DNA from: Paragyromitra xinjiangensis
Lineage: Eukaryota; Ascomycota; Pezizomycetes; Pezizales; Discinaceae
Length of the DNA stretch: 64,000 nucleotides
NCBI GenBank assembly: GCA_038503065.1
Contig: JBCAMK010000009.1
Span: 496,001 to 560,000, forward strand
Direction: 5' to 3'
Made by a program: the position numbers and the translations under genes. The notes beneath the pieces were generated by a model that worked only from the letters and a program-made list of their open reading frames with translations, was not told the DNA's origin and did not search any database. Positions 10,361 through 23,415 of this stretch are shown here, piece after piece. Each line of letters opens with the position of its first letter. The first letter of the stretch is position 1.

Positions 10361-11645
10361 AATTTCAATGTCAGCTTGAATGTTTCAAACGCAGCAGGAT
10401 AGCTCCGATCCTGTGACAAATACTTAACCTAAAAGCAGAGAGATTGCCTGCTTTATTTTCCGGCATTTCTGACGTCAAGCATCAAGACTCTAAATGCATT
10501 CCGAACCCCTCGCTCAAATTTGGGAGTTGAATTAGTCTCATGGACATCGGAATGATCAACAACGACCTCAGCTCCCTGACATGTCGCGTCGTAATGTTGT
10601 AACTTGTCTCAGCCCCAAACACCCGTTCCTTGCAGGTGGAGACGGACGGATGGAGGACGACGAAGATCAATGGGTACCGGCTACTTGGAATGTTGCAATT
10701 CCGCCCTAAAGCTCTGTATGATGGATAGTTGCTGTGAGACTCTGTGTAATCGGTAGACCTAGCTACCCAACGGGCTATAACGATACTACGTCTCTGTAGC
10801 CGGAGGACGGAATTGCGTTAAGAGAATCAAGATCGCGGCCCGAACTTAAAGGAATACAGATTCAATGGTTACATCCCCGGGTTCGCCCGTTGTGCTTCTA
10901 GCAATTTCTACCTATCGCAGCGCTATGTGTTCGAATGACCACCTCTCTCTATCGGCCATTTGACAATTCGTGACGGGGAGAAAATTCTTACGACGTCCAG
11001 GTTGTCAGGCGCGGGGCAAAGGGTTTCAGTTGGAGGCAGCTCGATGCGGCGTCTGCATAATAACATGAACTGTGTGTATTTATGACACTCTGCAGTCACT
11101 ATTGGAATTGCAGAACCCCTGGAAAAAGCACCCGTCCGCTAGACCCTCCTTCAGCTCGCGATTGTTCACGGAGATTTTCTTTTGGGGCGAGTTACTGATC
11201 TTCAAGTTAGTAGGTTTTAGATACGCTATTTACCGGCCACTAGCTGCAGTAACCGCCTATCATTGATATCGATGAACACCAGATATTACCCCAGGTTCTG
11301 AGTTGATTTCGCTTAAAAAGGGAATCCGGAGGGGAAGATAGGTACCTCACTTCCTAAGCAGAGTGGGCTCTTAGGTCTATCGATTTGAGAAGCCGAAGAT
11401 ATTCAAAACGTTATCAAGGGTTCCTAGTTTTCTGTAAGAATATTTATGCTGTCTACGCAATAAATACACAATCTTGTTTGCTAATCTAAGTGCCATTAAA
11501 CGAGAACAGTTAATAGCCAGTCGTGACAAACCGGCACTCGCGGAGTTTGTAACGGTGACCCACTAATGATGTCCGTTCATTATGGGTTGAGTTTCTCACA
11601 ATGTCTTGATATTTACATAAAAGATCGTCACCTCTATTAAATCTT

Positions 11646-11724
11646 GCAGCCCACACAGGGTTGAACCCGTATCGGAGATTGATATACGACCATTAAGGCA
11701 AGTGTTTCTTCAACCAAGCCGCCC
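11646..11724 (-). pseudogene. Possible decayed tRNA-Leu-like sequence
   Basis: The minus-strand order is GGCGGCTTGG (acceptor/D-start), an anticodon-like CTTAATG (TAA), a short variable-arm hairpin CGTAT...ATACG and T-arm-like GGGTTCAACCC, as in class II tRNAs. The acceptor and D-arms do not pair properly. This looks like a mutated tRNA-Leu(UAA) copy; a coincidence is not excluded. Confidence 0.25.
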
Positions 11725-13871
11725 AGATTAACCATCGCCAACCAATCAGGTCAGGTGTTTTCCCAGCGGAATCCTGCTTCCATCTCTGGTGAGACTCGCC
11801 GTCACGAGATAAGCTTCTACCGTCGAAGATTGGTTATATTGGAGTTATGTTTCAGGAGCCTATATTAAAGCGCTCCACGATATTTTCTCCCCAGCGCAAT
11901 GGTGCTAAAAGGAGTTGATACAATTATACGGCACTAGGCATCTATATTCACCTTTCAGAAAGGTTTGGAAGCCCACGGTCAACGGTTCGCCAGTCAATTG
12001 GGATAATTTGCCAAGTATTCGCTTGGGGAACAACCTTCTTTTTGTCAGCTCTTGCTTCTTTTTTTTTGGCGTCGCATTTTTGTTTTTTTCTCGGGTTTTT
12101 TTTTTTTGTGTTCGCTTTTTGCGACTCAGCTAGAGCCACCGGATCCTGGGACCTGGGAGGTTGCAGATTTAGGTTTAACTGCGTTGGTGATGGCGAGCAC
12201 CCGGCCCTAGTCCGTGTTTGAGTAAGCCGCCGAGAGTGGCTTTCGGCAACTTGAAGGGTTTGACCGTGAGAGATGCGTCAAGGCGTACTGAACCAGTTCG
12301 ATCTAGATAGACGTTGATGATAAATTATCGCAAATTATGATATAGAAATTATTTTTCGCTGATATGTCCGATGGGAGGGAATTCTGAAGGTCGTGCTCAA
12401 GGAGAGGAACCAATACATGTAGCCCAAGGTCGGAGAGCCCGCCTGCCAAGCCCTTCAACAGATGCTCGATGGGAAATCAAAAACCTTCCAACCATGATGC
12501 GCAGAGAAAAATCTCGGAGGCGACCCGAATCCCTTGCTTTTTCGCTTTGTTTCCCTTCGACCTGGCAGGTCGTTTCGGTGTTTGCAGCAAAGCGACAGCG
12601 GAAGTATACAAGTGTGGAGTTGAAACACGGGCTGATTGGGCGGGCAGCTGCACTCGTGATCTGGGATGCATGGGGATTGCTTGCTGCAGGCTCCAGGGAA
12701 GCTGCCAGCCCTGTCGGCGAGATGATGAGTCGATCAGTTTCGGCGGAAAGGTATGTGGGCGAGGAAGGGAGCACGCGAGAGAACGCGAGACAGGACAAGA
12801 CGCTGCACTAGATTCAGTGGCTGCCCCGCTGGAAGAGTAACCATAACTTACGAGGGAATCCTGGTGCAGCATGAGCGATAGATTATGTGTACATATCCCA
12901 CATGTAGGGAGGACATAAGCATGTACACAAAATATCACATACGGATGGTGCTGGATAGCTACTATGGTACAACATCGAGACAGGGAACTCCGTCAAGCCA
13001 ATATCGACAGGACATCACAACCCCGGAGGAAGTAATGTCAAGATGCAGCGATTGATTGATTGATCGCAACTGCACAAAATAATATAATAATAGTGGGAAA
13101 TTCGCAAGAGACAAGTAAGGGCCCCCACAGCTAGGCAGGCCCTTCCTTCTCGCACCTAACTGCTGTCTCCCCTCCGGCCGCAGTGGTCCCTTCATGACAA
13201 CCTCGACCCACTAGCAAATAATACATATCTCGCGTGGCTCCCTTGACATTCCACCCCTGGTTCATAAAGGTCCTTTCTCCCGCACCTCCTCTCAAAAGCC
13301 CTAGTTTGCCCACGACCACCTACAACTCGCCAGTTTTATCAACCAAACACGAAGGATATCTCAGATTTCGTGTATCTGACTGTTAGTTTTCAGCGCAAAA
13401 ATTCTTAACCCGTTAACCTACTGCCTTCCCCCCCCCGCACAGTGGAGATCTAACGATTCCAATTCGTCCAAAATCCTTATTCGTAGATCGTGTAGAAAGA
13501 TCTGCGAAGTTGTCTTGGATTCCAATCCTCGTCTAATTCAGTGAGCCGCCTCACGGTCCCTCTTTCATTCCCCTTCGAGACTGGTGTCCGGGGTTTTCAT
13601 TTCTTCACTCCCACGTCCGGAATTTATCCATACATATCTTGCTCCGACGATCTCCTACGTCGGCCACCCGTAACGGCCGTTGGATTGGTGATAGGGCGGT
13701 GACAAGACAGGGCAACGAGCTCATACGTGGGATAGCGTTTGGAACTAAGCCAACAGTTCCTTTTTTGGTATCACGCGCTCAGAGCACAAAAAGGTTCATG
13801 GTTCCTACCATCCACACTTAAACATCAACTTTATCCCACAGTATCACCGGACACCCCCCGGCCGAAGAATC

Positions 13872-15487
13872 ATGTCAACCGTTTTGAGAGAATCGAGTGT
13901 TGAACGAGCCAGCAAATCTGTCAGATCTAGGATAAAGGGTGTTCTGGAAAGAAAAACCCAAAATCCTTCAATGGAACAACAACGGTCAAAATTGTCAAAT
14001 CGTCAAGATTCCTCATCTCGAAAAGTGTTCGAACTATTTTTCGCCCGACCTGCACGACGAACGGTATCCTTCCTTCGTCCTGGACAGCAAAGAACAGTTG
14101 AGGTTCAGGACGAGGCAAATAAGAGGTTAGCCCAGGCGTTGTTACTCTTGTTTAATCTAGTTGCTGACTAGTTTTTTCTAGTCCTACGTTGGGGGATAGA
14201 TTTTTCTCATTGCCCGTGGAGCTGCAACTGAATATTGTGAATTTGCTCTTCTTCTTTGACTTGCTCAATCTTCGAAAAACGTCACGTGCATTTCGAAACC
14301 TTACTCTTAGACATGAAAGTCACATTGTCCGGCATCACATCAACATGTGGGTACCAACACGTATCCTCAAGCTGTATCCTCCACCAACGATTGTTCCACC
14401 TAAGTTGAACTATCTCACCGATTTGGCATACAAGCAGCGAATATCGACAGAATTGGCACTAGCTCTAGCAAATCAGATTGTGAAGGAAATGATGGGAACT
14501 CGACAAACAATGTCGAGACGAATGACAAAAGATGAGAATGAGTTTGTTCTAAATCAACTACAACTCGGCATGGCACCTTTAATATTTGCACTTTTCCACT
14601 TTCTGGAGACATATAGGGAGCGGAAGCTAGAACATCTATTGCAAACCGATTGTACGGCAGGTTCATCGAAAATACTCAGCCCTTTGTCACACGAAAAGAA
14701 CATGGCTCTTCAATCGGACATCCTCAAACATTATCCTGATGAGCTTCTCCTCCAGGTACATCAAATGTATCACCTGCTGCTCCATCTGCTCCTACGACGA
14801 CTCAGCCCGGCTGCACTACCATTCGGCGTTCGAACACTTGGCCGTTGGAATTCCCAACGCCCTACCAACCAAGCATTCGCCAAAGTCCTAGTTCTTGGAG
14901 GTATTCATGAAGTGTGGGAACTATACAAGATAAAAGGCTATAGCCGCAGGCGCAAGGCCCTCGATAAATACCTGAAGAAACTCGATTCCGGCGAAAAAAT
15001 GCCTAGCTTCATCAAAACTAGTCGTACGTTCGAGATTCCATCGACCGTGAGCGCCAGTGGGTCGACCAGCCGTATCGCTCCTGGACGTGGACCGAGTTTG
15101 GACATCCCGGCGAAGCTGGCTAGGTTGGACGTGGATGAACTGATGGACGTGTGGACTCCTGCAGCGGAGCAACGACTGCTATCGAGGGAGATTGTTGGGT
15201 CTCTGGATGAAGTTGGTTGTTGTGGGCAGTTTGTGAGTCAGTTGTTGGGTAGTACTGCGGAGTCGGATGATGAAGATGATGGAGATGAAGAGGCGTCCGA
15301 TGACGAGGATGATTCCGGTGATGACGCCGCCATTCAAGGCACTGCGGGAATGCATTACACCGGCGGTGCGACCGATGGTGATGATAGTGCGTGGGACGAT
15401 AATGACTTGGCCGAGGAGGAACACGAGGAGGAGGACGATGATGACTCTTTCGGTGACGATGAAGGCCCGGGAACTTCTGGCTCTTAG
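13872..15487 (+). CDS. F-box domain protein with acidic C-terminal tail (519 aa)
   Basis: Two exons, 13872-14125 and 14182-15487. The 56-bp intron (GTTAGC...TTCTAG) joins K|S in frame; the downstream frame alone begins with a non-ATG codon, so the upstream exon is needed. Residues ~92-130 (FFSLPVELQLNIVNLLFFF, DLLNLRKTSRAFRNLT) match the F-box consensus LPxELxxxI...L...DLLxLRxxSRxFR. F-box proteins bind Skp1 and bring substrates to SCF ubiquitin ligases. The first 85 residues are basic and Ser-rich. The middle is helical with no known substrate-binding repeats (no LRR, WD40 or Kelch seen). From about residue 446 to the end it is highly acidic (DEDDGDEE, EEEDDDDSFGDDE). Target unknown. The gene stands alone between long spacers. 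Confidence 0.8.
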
Positions 15488-18400
15488 GTGACCTTTAGCT
15501 GAGCATCGCTGAAGGGTTCCAGCGGCTGATCAATCGGATAATCAAGCGTATCTTCTTTGGAGGTTGAACTTATACGAGCTTTTTTTCACTCCTATTTTCT
15601 TCCATTTTCTTGTTTTCATATAACTATAACTTTGTTCGAGTATACTTCAGAGTATATGTTTTCCTACGGCGCTGCATGATGTCTATATGGGTTTTATATG
15701 CGCAAATATCTTATGGGGGGTTATGTTTTCTTTGTCTCTTTTTGTTGTTCATCTATCAAAGTCTGGGTTGGGGTCTATTTGCATTATATCTAGGCTGGAT
15801 GGGTTTGGCTTGGGATAGCTATCATACGAGTATATACTACATATGTTTAAATCAAAAATACAAATACGGAGGTTATAAATAACGGGTTTAAAGAAGTATG
15901 GGGCTTTAGTGCATATACTACTTAGAGGGATGATTTCGATTCATGTTTCTATTTTGCGCTACAGCTTTTAATAGGGTATAGGTGATAAATAAACGGATGT
16001 GATCGGTTGGTCGATGGTAGATGAATTCTCTCGTTTCCTTCAGAAGAAATGTGTGTGATTCTTGATATGTTACTAGGGTATGATGGTTGGTATTTGAACA
16101 CCCAGCACGCGTGCGAACCTAATCAAGACCCCTAAAGGGTCTGCATGCCCTCTACCGTAGTCTAATGCCCTGCAGAAGCGGAGATAAAACTATGCATACC
16201 TAATCGGTGATTGCGTCGCAGTAAAGGTGAATGATCGACTTTGCCGGAAATATATCTATCCCAGCAGTTCTAACCCCTCGGCCCCCATGCGTATCCCGAG
16301 ACAGAAGTGCAGCAACTCATAAATAACCGCGATAGCAGCGCCTCGTCGAAAAAAAAAGGAAAGACCGGTATGCGAGGCAGTCGCAATTGACAGCTGTTGG
16401 CACACACGTGAAGAGGCTTGATTGACTGCTAGGAGATTGGTTCCACGTTGTCGGTACATTACAGGGTACGTACGCATTGACTGATTGATTTGATATCGGC
16501 ACTTGTGCTGGAAGAAGGAAGGAAAAGAAGAAAAATCAAACCTGGGGAATTGAGGCTATATATTGGAGTTTGTGTTACGATGGGCGTGGAGATAGGGGGT
16601 GGTTGGAGGTCCTGGGGAGTTGGGACTGCAATGGCGGGATTACCGGTATGGTGGAAGGTATAGGCGAATATCGATTGTAGAACATACATCATATAGAACT
16701 AGAAGGTGTTTTGACCTGAATATAGTGCTTCAGTTTGACTTTTTGTTTAGTGGAGATCAGTAGGGGTTAACGTTCACCGAATCCAGTTCATGAAAATGAA
16801 TTTAGGATCCTTTTACTGCATATTCTTCTTTTACATAAGGGTAATTACATACTTCACTTATAGCACCGAAACACCACGCACTAGATGGTAAATTTGAATA
16901 TTCTCGGCGGGAAAATCGTCACCTGATGTCACAAGAAGGCCCAGAGATCGAAATCACGAATAAATATCGCAATAGGTATTTGTGGATACTGCCATGCTGA
17001 CCCCACGCGTTATTAATTGACGGCCGGTTGTTGCCGAAACCAAACTGTTGGGACACTGGGGGCGCGGAGAGAGCGTTTTTTTGGGTGACAAAATAGATAA
17101 AAGGGGTGTATTTGTTGCACAAGTCTGGCTATCCCATGCTACCATTCTAGTAAACACTTCCTTGTGAAAGTAGCAAGTGAAATGTCAGGCCGAAACATAA
17201 ATAATTTATATTTTAGCCAGAAACTCGGATTTTATGGGTGTTATGGCAAATGTAGTGATATGCTTGTTACCAAAACAAAAAGGGTATATTCTGAACATTA
17301 AGCAGGCTGGATGCTATGTTCGTAGTAATTAGAGATCTCAAATTTATGTGAGTTTTGGTTGGAGTGTGGGTTTCTTGAGCCTGAACATGGAATATTAATT
17401 TCCGCTACCGCGGCCGTAAAAAGGTATGCATGGAAGGAGAAGTTTCAGGGAGAATGAAGGTGACATGAAATGGGCCTAACCTGTACAACAAATAAACTTC
17501 TTTTGTTTGTTCTTTTGCTAAAAATGGAAATACACGCTCGATTTAGTCTAAATAGTGGGCTTAGAAATATTGCCCTTGATCGAGATGCGTATCACTTTCA
17601 TGTGTCCTATCTGCATATTCAAGTCAATGTTTTTGCGGCGATGGTTCGCTGAATATCTAGCAGCGGCATCTTAGCACATTCTCCTAGTTGATATATATAG
17701 GGACGATTCTTGGACTAAAAAAAACTCTTGACCTAGTTCATTATAGACCTAAACACTGCTCGTATCTGATGGTAGTGGGGTTGCTAGCTGCTGATGGCCA
17801 TCTATGGCTTGGTACTGACAAGCAAATTATACCAAAATATTGCATAAGAGGCTTTAAGCTTCCTTCATAGTTACCACCACCTGGGGTTCCGGGCCTTCGG
17901 GCCAACACTCTCGACTGGTAGCTGTTCGGTAGCTTTTCAGTTCCGCTCTCTTCTACCCGCAATTTTTTGCCCTGTTTGATGTCATCTTCACAGATAAGAG
18001 CAAATACGGGGAAGCTGTTCCCCTGAACCATACTTGTAACTCTAGATATAGTGGGAGCTAATGAGCAGGTAGCGCCAAACTAACTTTGGGACGCAAGTTA
18101 CATCGCTAGAAATAAATCATATCAGCTAGACGAAAGCTGGCGTTGGTGATGGAAATGCAGCGGGTACTATATGATGTGAGGGGCCTTATACTTGGGGTTC
18201 ATTTAGACCTGGGTAAATGACTGTAGAGTGCTAGGTGGAAGTAGTTTGTACTCTGCGGAATAGAGTGTCATGTGCTTCAGTTGACAGCTCGGGGAGTTTT
18301 ATTGCTGAATCAGAAGGAGATGTTTGCTTAAGCTTGTTTTTATTTAAACAAAAATGAAACACAACACAACGATCGCAAAAGAAATCAACAAAACTTATAT

Positions 18401-18846
18401 GATTATCATTCCCAACGCTACCTCAACATTTACTCTCGTAATCATACTCTAGCTTTCTGTACCTTCTGCACATTCTTTCGTACTCCTAGCTTGTTTTATC
18501 TCTCACTTTCTGCTGCCATAAGACTTCACAAGTCATGAATCTCCTGAGGTCAATCGAATTCATGTCGGACTTCTTTGTGGGTGAGTTCCCCCTGGTGAAT
18601 CATACATCAAGTTCACTGACTTTGGACCGTACCATAAACTGTGTAAGCTACTATGTCACACTGTGTCGAGGGTTTGGAATTCTTTGACCATTCTCAAAGA
18701 AACAGCTATACCCGGATACATGAAATCATTTAGTTATATACAGAATAAGGCTTGAATACTTCTCCACGATCTGCCAGTGTAGCGGTAGGGGCCACCTCAC
18801 ACGAATACTGCAAGCCAACACAGAATGGCCTTGATAACACTAACGG
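15488..18846. other. Intergenic region
   Basis: 3' side of the F-box gene, then about 3 kb without a recognisable gene. The longest frame is 18031-17741 (-), 96 codons, with RVLARRPGTPGGGNYEG in its middle; I do not recognise it and see no splice partners. Sequence is AT-rich with many TA-containing runs. Confidence 0.5.
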
Positions 18847-20861
18847 TCATTCCTTATCGCCGAGCGCAATGAGAAGTTGAAGGTAGGGATAATCGATACC
18901 GCACGTGCGCACGCTACTGGATGAACGTATAAATCCAGGACACCGAGCATTGACCTCGATCACAAAGATGCTAGGTTTGTCCTTGGGCGGGTCCTTTTTA
19001 CTGTGGAGGTCAAAGACACTACCGTCGTTGCTAGTCTTGTACTCCATTGTATGTAGAGTTCCGAATTCGAGCTTCCATGCGGGGCACCCTCGGGCGAAAC
19101 CCAAGTTTTAGAGGGAGGATTGAATCGGCTCGGTCTCGTAATTGCTCAACCCCGTGGGAGACACGATATTTGTTTCCGCAGACGAGCCAAAGCCAGCGGA
19201 ATTCCCGGTTTCGGCGGTGCATGGGAAGTGGTCTGAAGTGAAGGCACCTGTCATGCAAGACAAGGTCCGCATCTACTTCTAGACCATCCACAAATGTTTC
19301 TATAATGGAATTTGCCGTCAATTGACAGGAGGCAACGTGTCTACTGTTCATAGTAACTCTGGCTCGTTAATAACGTTAGACATCTTTCGAACTAAAGCCT
19401 TGTGAAGGCTTGACGGTTAAAGGATAGGCCAGGTACTAATTCTGTTGGGCGAAAAACGTCCTGAAACTCTTGGGAATTGGATACGCATAGGGCCTGGCAT
19501 TCACTGGGATCTTCCGTGTCTCGAATTTATCGACACGCATGTCAAATGCGGTGGCTGGAGATGTTGGAAGCTGCATTAGTTCTGCGGCACGAGTAGTTGC
19601 CGCCAGGGGACAAGCGGACAAGGTCATAATCCCATCTATACGTTATATTCACACAAAGGCTTGAAAATAAGTGAGTGGAGGCTGTTATCAACGATCGAAT
19701 TGAGCGGTAGAAAGCTTCTCTTGAGGAAGTAAACTGCTGGCCCTAGAACTAGGCCAAGAACTATCGACGACCCACCAGCCCGCGGAGGAATTGACAACGG
19801 AATGACTTGTTAGAACTCTCCTTGACTAAGGTTAGACGCTTTCGGGTAACTGAGTTTGTGGATAACCAAGAAAAAGGAATTCTGTTAGCTAGCTCGTTTT
19901 CGAGGCTGGTCAGCTTTCCCTTCGGCTCAGTCATTGTGTACCCTTTAACAACCACTCCACCGATGGATGAGCTTATGATTTCTGAAAATTTAAGCTGATT
20001 ATCTATCGTAGGCTTTGAGAGTTGAATTCGACAAGGTTCCATAACCTGACTGTTGTATCTGCCAGCCCACAATCCATCATTTGACGCTCCAGGAAATCGG
20101 CTCGGAAGATATATCCTTCCGTCTCGGCTCACATTAGTTTGATTGCTGTCCCCTGGATCTTCCCAGATCCTAAACTTTCTCGAAAGACTTCCAGTAATAA
20201 TGGGACTGCAACCGTAGACTTGGCTTCTAACCCTTGAAAAGTGATACGGTCAACCTCCTGTCCGTTGAAAATCCTAACAAGAAAAACTTCATTATGTTTG
20301 TCTCCATGGGGGTATAGGTTAAGTTATTGGGGTAATTCGCTAAGCCCGAGGGAATATCAATGGTGCTGAATGGTGTTGGTGTCGAGTTAATTCCGCTGGG
20401 AATCGACACAATCCCCACCCGGAGAGTTTACGCTCTATTAAAAATTAGTACCAGGTGGTGTCCTCCGATTGAAACCCACAGACCTCCATCTCCAGAACAG
20501 AATACAATCAAATTGTCCTTAGTGAAGCTCATGACTACGCTCTGATATCTGTTGGTGGGTGAGCGATCAGTTATCCAAAGAAAGGCTGCCGTGGTGTTTG
20601 ATGAATAGCCACATGAAGGTATTGAATTCATGAATTCGAATAGTGGTGGAGGATATGGTAGGATTTCAGAGTTGAGATCACTGTCAGCAGTTTCCTGCTC
20701 CGGTGTATCTTGCGCAACCGGCTATCCTCCCACTTACAATATCCCATGTAGCGTTGAATAGCATAGATCAGTAATGATAAATAACTGCAATTAAAATCTA
20801 GCGAGAGGTAAACATCTTGGATCACAAGTGGTACGGTGACCTGCCTTTGTAGCCGAACCAC
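18847..20861 (-). pseudogene. Disrupted ATP-grasp family ligase (glutathione synthetase ATP-binding-like)
   Basis: Pieces of one protein follow in order down the minus strand but in changing frames. They are: AIQRYMGYCKWEDSR (~20.75 kb); SFTKDNLIVFCSGDGGLWV (~20.5 kb); ENELANRIPFSWLST (~19.85 kb); PTSPATAFDMRVDKFETRK (~19.5 kb); YPLTVKPSQGFSSKDV (~19.4 kb); ETFVDGLEVDADLVLHD (~19.27 kb); LKLGF...MEARIRNS (~19.07 kb); and FVIEVNARCPGF with GIDYPYLQLLIALGD (~18.9 kb). The last pieces are classic ATP-grasp motifs (central domain Lys, EGxEVD-like, metal-binding IExNxRxPG). Breaks seen: TAG at 19436-19438 between the DKFETRK and VKP blocks, a frameshift after SSKDV (the other frame reads SNVINEPELL then a stop), and a one-base frameshift near 19045 before MEYKTSND. 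Some gaps may be introns, but the stops and shifts inside conserved blocks mark a non-functional copy. Fungal relatives are poorly characterised amino-acid/peptide ligases. Confidence 0.65.
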
Positions 20862-22077
20862 TTAACCAACTAACGGGTGGTCATGAAAGTTGTATTTTTT
20901 CTTTCTTTTTTGCCTTCTGGGTTTATGCCACACAGAGATATCTCAGCATTAATCTGTCATATCCTACATGTAACTTTGGCTGATCACCAATACCCCTAGC
21001 CCGGTTTAGTTCGTCATGTACGGGAAAATACGGCACTGCTCTCAAAATATCTGCTTTGGAGGTGATTGCATCACTTACGTATGGGAGTGTAAGGCTCTTC
21101 AAGCTTACATGTGTTGTGCTCTTGAGAGAAAAAAAAGAAAGTAGGACTCAGCTCAAGGTTTCCTGCACGACTTCCTGAGCTTGGGGTACCCTGCTCATAT
21201 GTGAGCAGGTTCGTTTTGATATCTTGTTGTCTGCTAGATCGCCCAATAATTTGGATTTGTCAACGCCATGGAGCGGCTAGTTTTGATTACCGAGAGGTGG
21301 GGTCTGCAATTGCGTGACAATCAGTAGAGGCCTGCGATTTTATTGGCTGAACGTGCCCTGGTGAAAAGTGGGGTAGAAGAGTACGCAAAATGTTATACGC
21401 TGAAGATGTCATTTCGGGGAACACCACGAGCTGAATGTACAGCAAATTTGAATCTGTACGATCCATGACAACTTTCTTCCGTTAAGCACGGGTAAGCCTC
21501 CCTGTAGGGAAAACGAAGATAGGCAAATATCTTCCCAGTCACCGAAACTACCAGCCACCGGTTTTCTTAGCGGCTTTATGGTTGGTCGTTGATGCTATGA
21601 TCAACAATCTTCGAAACCGGGTTTGGTGGATGATCTGCTTTTCTGCCAATCATATATGATGCACTTCTATCTACTAGGAAGGCCAGTCTTAGTGACTGTA
21701 GAAGCATCCATGGTATACACTTCATGTATCTAACTTGTTTCCTTTTCAGCTCCTAACTTCATCTTCTATCAACTTTCATGTACTCATGTCGCCGGATTGC
21801 TACTGCTTTCCCTATCCAGGAAATAGATCTGGGTTCTTGCGCAGGTAGGAAGCTTTCCAGAGTGGCGACCGATATCTTTGCTACCCAAACGATCTTTCTT
21901 CCAAATACCAGCCAATAATAACTTGTCCTGTTGGGTGGTTTTGGTGGGCAGATCTATTTCTGTAAAAGGGAGAGCAATAGCAATCCGGCGACACGAGTAC
22001 TGGGGTAGGGATGTGAAGGTGAGATTACGAGGTAATCCGTTTTATGGGGTCGTGATGTAGGTAATGTGAGACCTGTA

Positions 22078-22234
22078 CAGTCGCTCCTGGGTCAGCGACG
22101 AGACTAGACCAGTGACGAACAGGGGCCTAGAGAGGAGTAAAGCAACGAGTATTAATGGCTTAGGGCTAGTTTTTCCTGCTGTTCAAGCGCTATTCGTCGC
22201 TGGCCCAGTTTCGTCGTTGACCCAGGAGCGACTG
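22078..22234. mobile_element. MITE-like element, 157 bp, TA target site, Tc1/mariner-type ends
   Basis: Ends read TA-CAGTCGCTCCTGGGTC...GACCCAGGAGCGACTG-TA. The terminal inverted repeats match over the first ~27 bases with about two differences and, more loosely, over ~50 bases; several mismatches are C/T or G/A transitions, as expected from ageing or RIP. Flanking TA dinucleotides at 22076-22077 and 22235-22236 suit the TA target duplication of Tc1/mariner transposons. No coding capacity, so it is non-autonomous. Confidence 0.7.
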
Positions 22235-23153
22235 TACCATTTTTATATCCAAGGCCCTTGTGCTTTTACTTTTTGTATGGGCCGAGAGGACATCCTGTAG
22301 ACTGGCACCAAAATGCATGAGATTTGATCCTGCCTAACGCAGATAGCTATAGTCTTGATGACACCCAGTTTGGCTTGGTGTAGCTTCTTAAGCGATATTC
22401 ATGTGCAGAAAATATTTCTGGAATCGATTTGTTGGACCTGGATACTAGGGGATACATTGTCGTATTTTTTTAACATGTGGTAGTTTTACCCCCTACCATG
22501 TGTTGCTTCGAAACTATCATACCTTGCGACCGGGTAAGCTAAAATATTGCTCCCTTCCAGGATAACTTGGTCTTCAACGCCCTCTATAACAACCTGAAGC
22601 GTATCCATATCTCTTTTATGCTATAGACACTTAGTAGTTTACAGTAAATTCAAGTACCCTCAGAGGCTTCTTCCGCTCTTCAAAAATAACGATCTTTAGC
22701 ACTTCCATCCGACTTTTGGGCTTTCTTAGTTGCAGTAGTACCTCACGAGATAGTAGGGTATGTATTATACAGCCCTTTAAGCCCTATAACGACAAAAGTT
22801 ATATATCTGAAGTGGGATGCCATCTTCCATTATCTACACCAATGGTGGCCTACATGTAGTGATTTGGAACTACATGTACTCATGCTGCTAACTTTAGGAT
22901 TGGTCACGTGGTGAAGGATATTCAACGAATCTTCACGGGGGCTCATCACGCGAAATATTTTGAGCTAGCAGCGTAGTTACAGAATCTAGGGCTAGGGCTT
23001 CTCGTCTATTTTTAGTAGTCCTATTATTTGCTGTTATGGCAACTACCCATATTTTTCTTACGGCCTAGCTGAGCGCCGTAAAATAATTAAGCAAGTTGAT
23101 AACCTTAATTGCTAGAGAAGTTGAAGCATCTCTTACCATCTGCTAGAATAGTA

Positions 23154-23415
23154 CAGTACAATCGCTCCATAAGAATACCACCGGGACCAGAAAGATTATA
23201 ATCCTACGCTAAAAGGGATACATGCCCTCTGCGTTAGGATCTTTCACTCAACTCCACACCGGGACCAAGAATACAGAAGAATATTCTCATAAGAAGGGTG
23301 ATCTAACCCAATAGAGAAGGTTTGCAGGGAAGACTTTACCAAATACGGGCTAAGGAGGTAGTTTCGGGGGCTAAGAATATTCTTATAAATGATATTCTTA
23401 TAGGGGAGTGTGCTG
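23154..23415. mobile_element. Degenerate TA-flanked inverted-repeat element, 262 bp
   Basis: Left end TA-CAGTACAATCGCTCCATAAGAATA and right end (reverse complement) TA-CAGCACACTCCCCTATAAGAATA are alike with several differences, and ATAAGAAT words recur inside both arms. The first and last bases (CAG...CTG) and flanking TA echo the element at 22078, so a diverged member of a Tc1/mariner-type MITE group is likely. Confidence 0.4.

Larger units (their letters stand above)
8694..13871. other. Long intergenic region
   Basis: Five kilobases with no gene I can support. It includes an unrecognised 160-codon frame at 9876-9394 (-), whose last 35 residues carry closely spaced cysteines (CAEEDC, YECQC) but which otherwise resembles nothing. 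It also has overlapping open frames on both strands at 12371-12938 in a locally GC-richer patch, two degenerate tRNA-like relics (10311-10360, 11646-11724), and two TACATGTA palindromes (8957, 12414). The stretch from ~13100 on is likely the promoter/5' UTR of the F-box gene. Confidence 0.5.

Noticed and set aside
12371..12938. Overlapping long frames on both strands
   Set aside because: Both strands are open because the patch is GC-richer; neither product resembles a known family and no splice or start context favours one.
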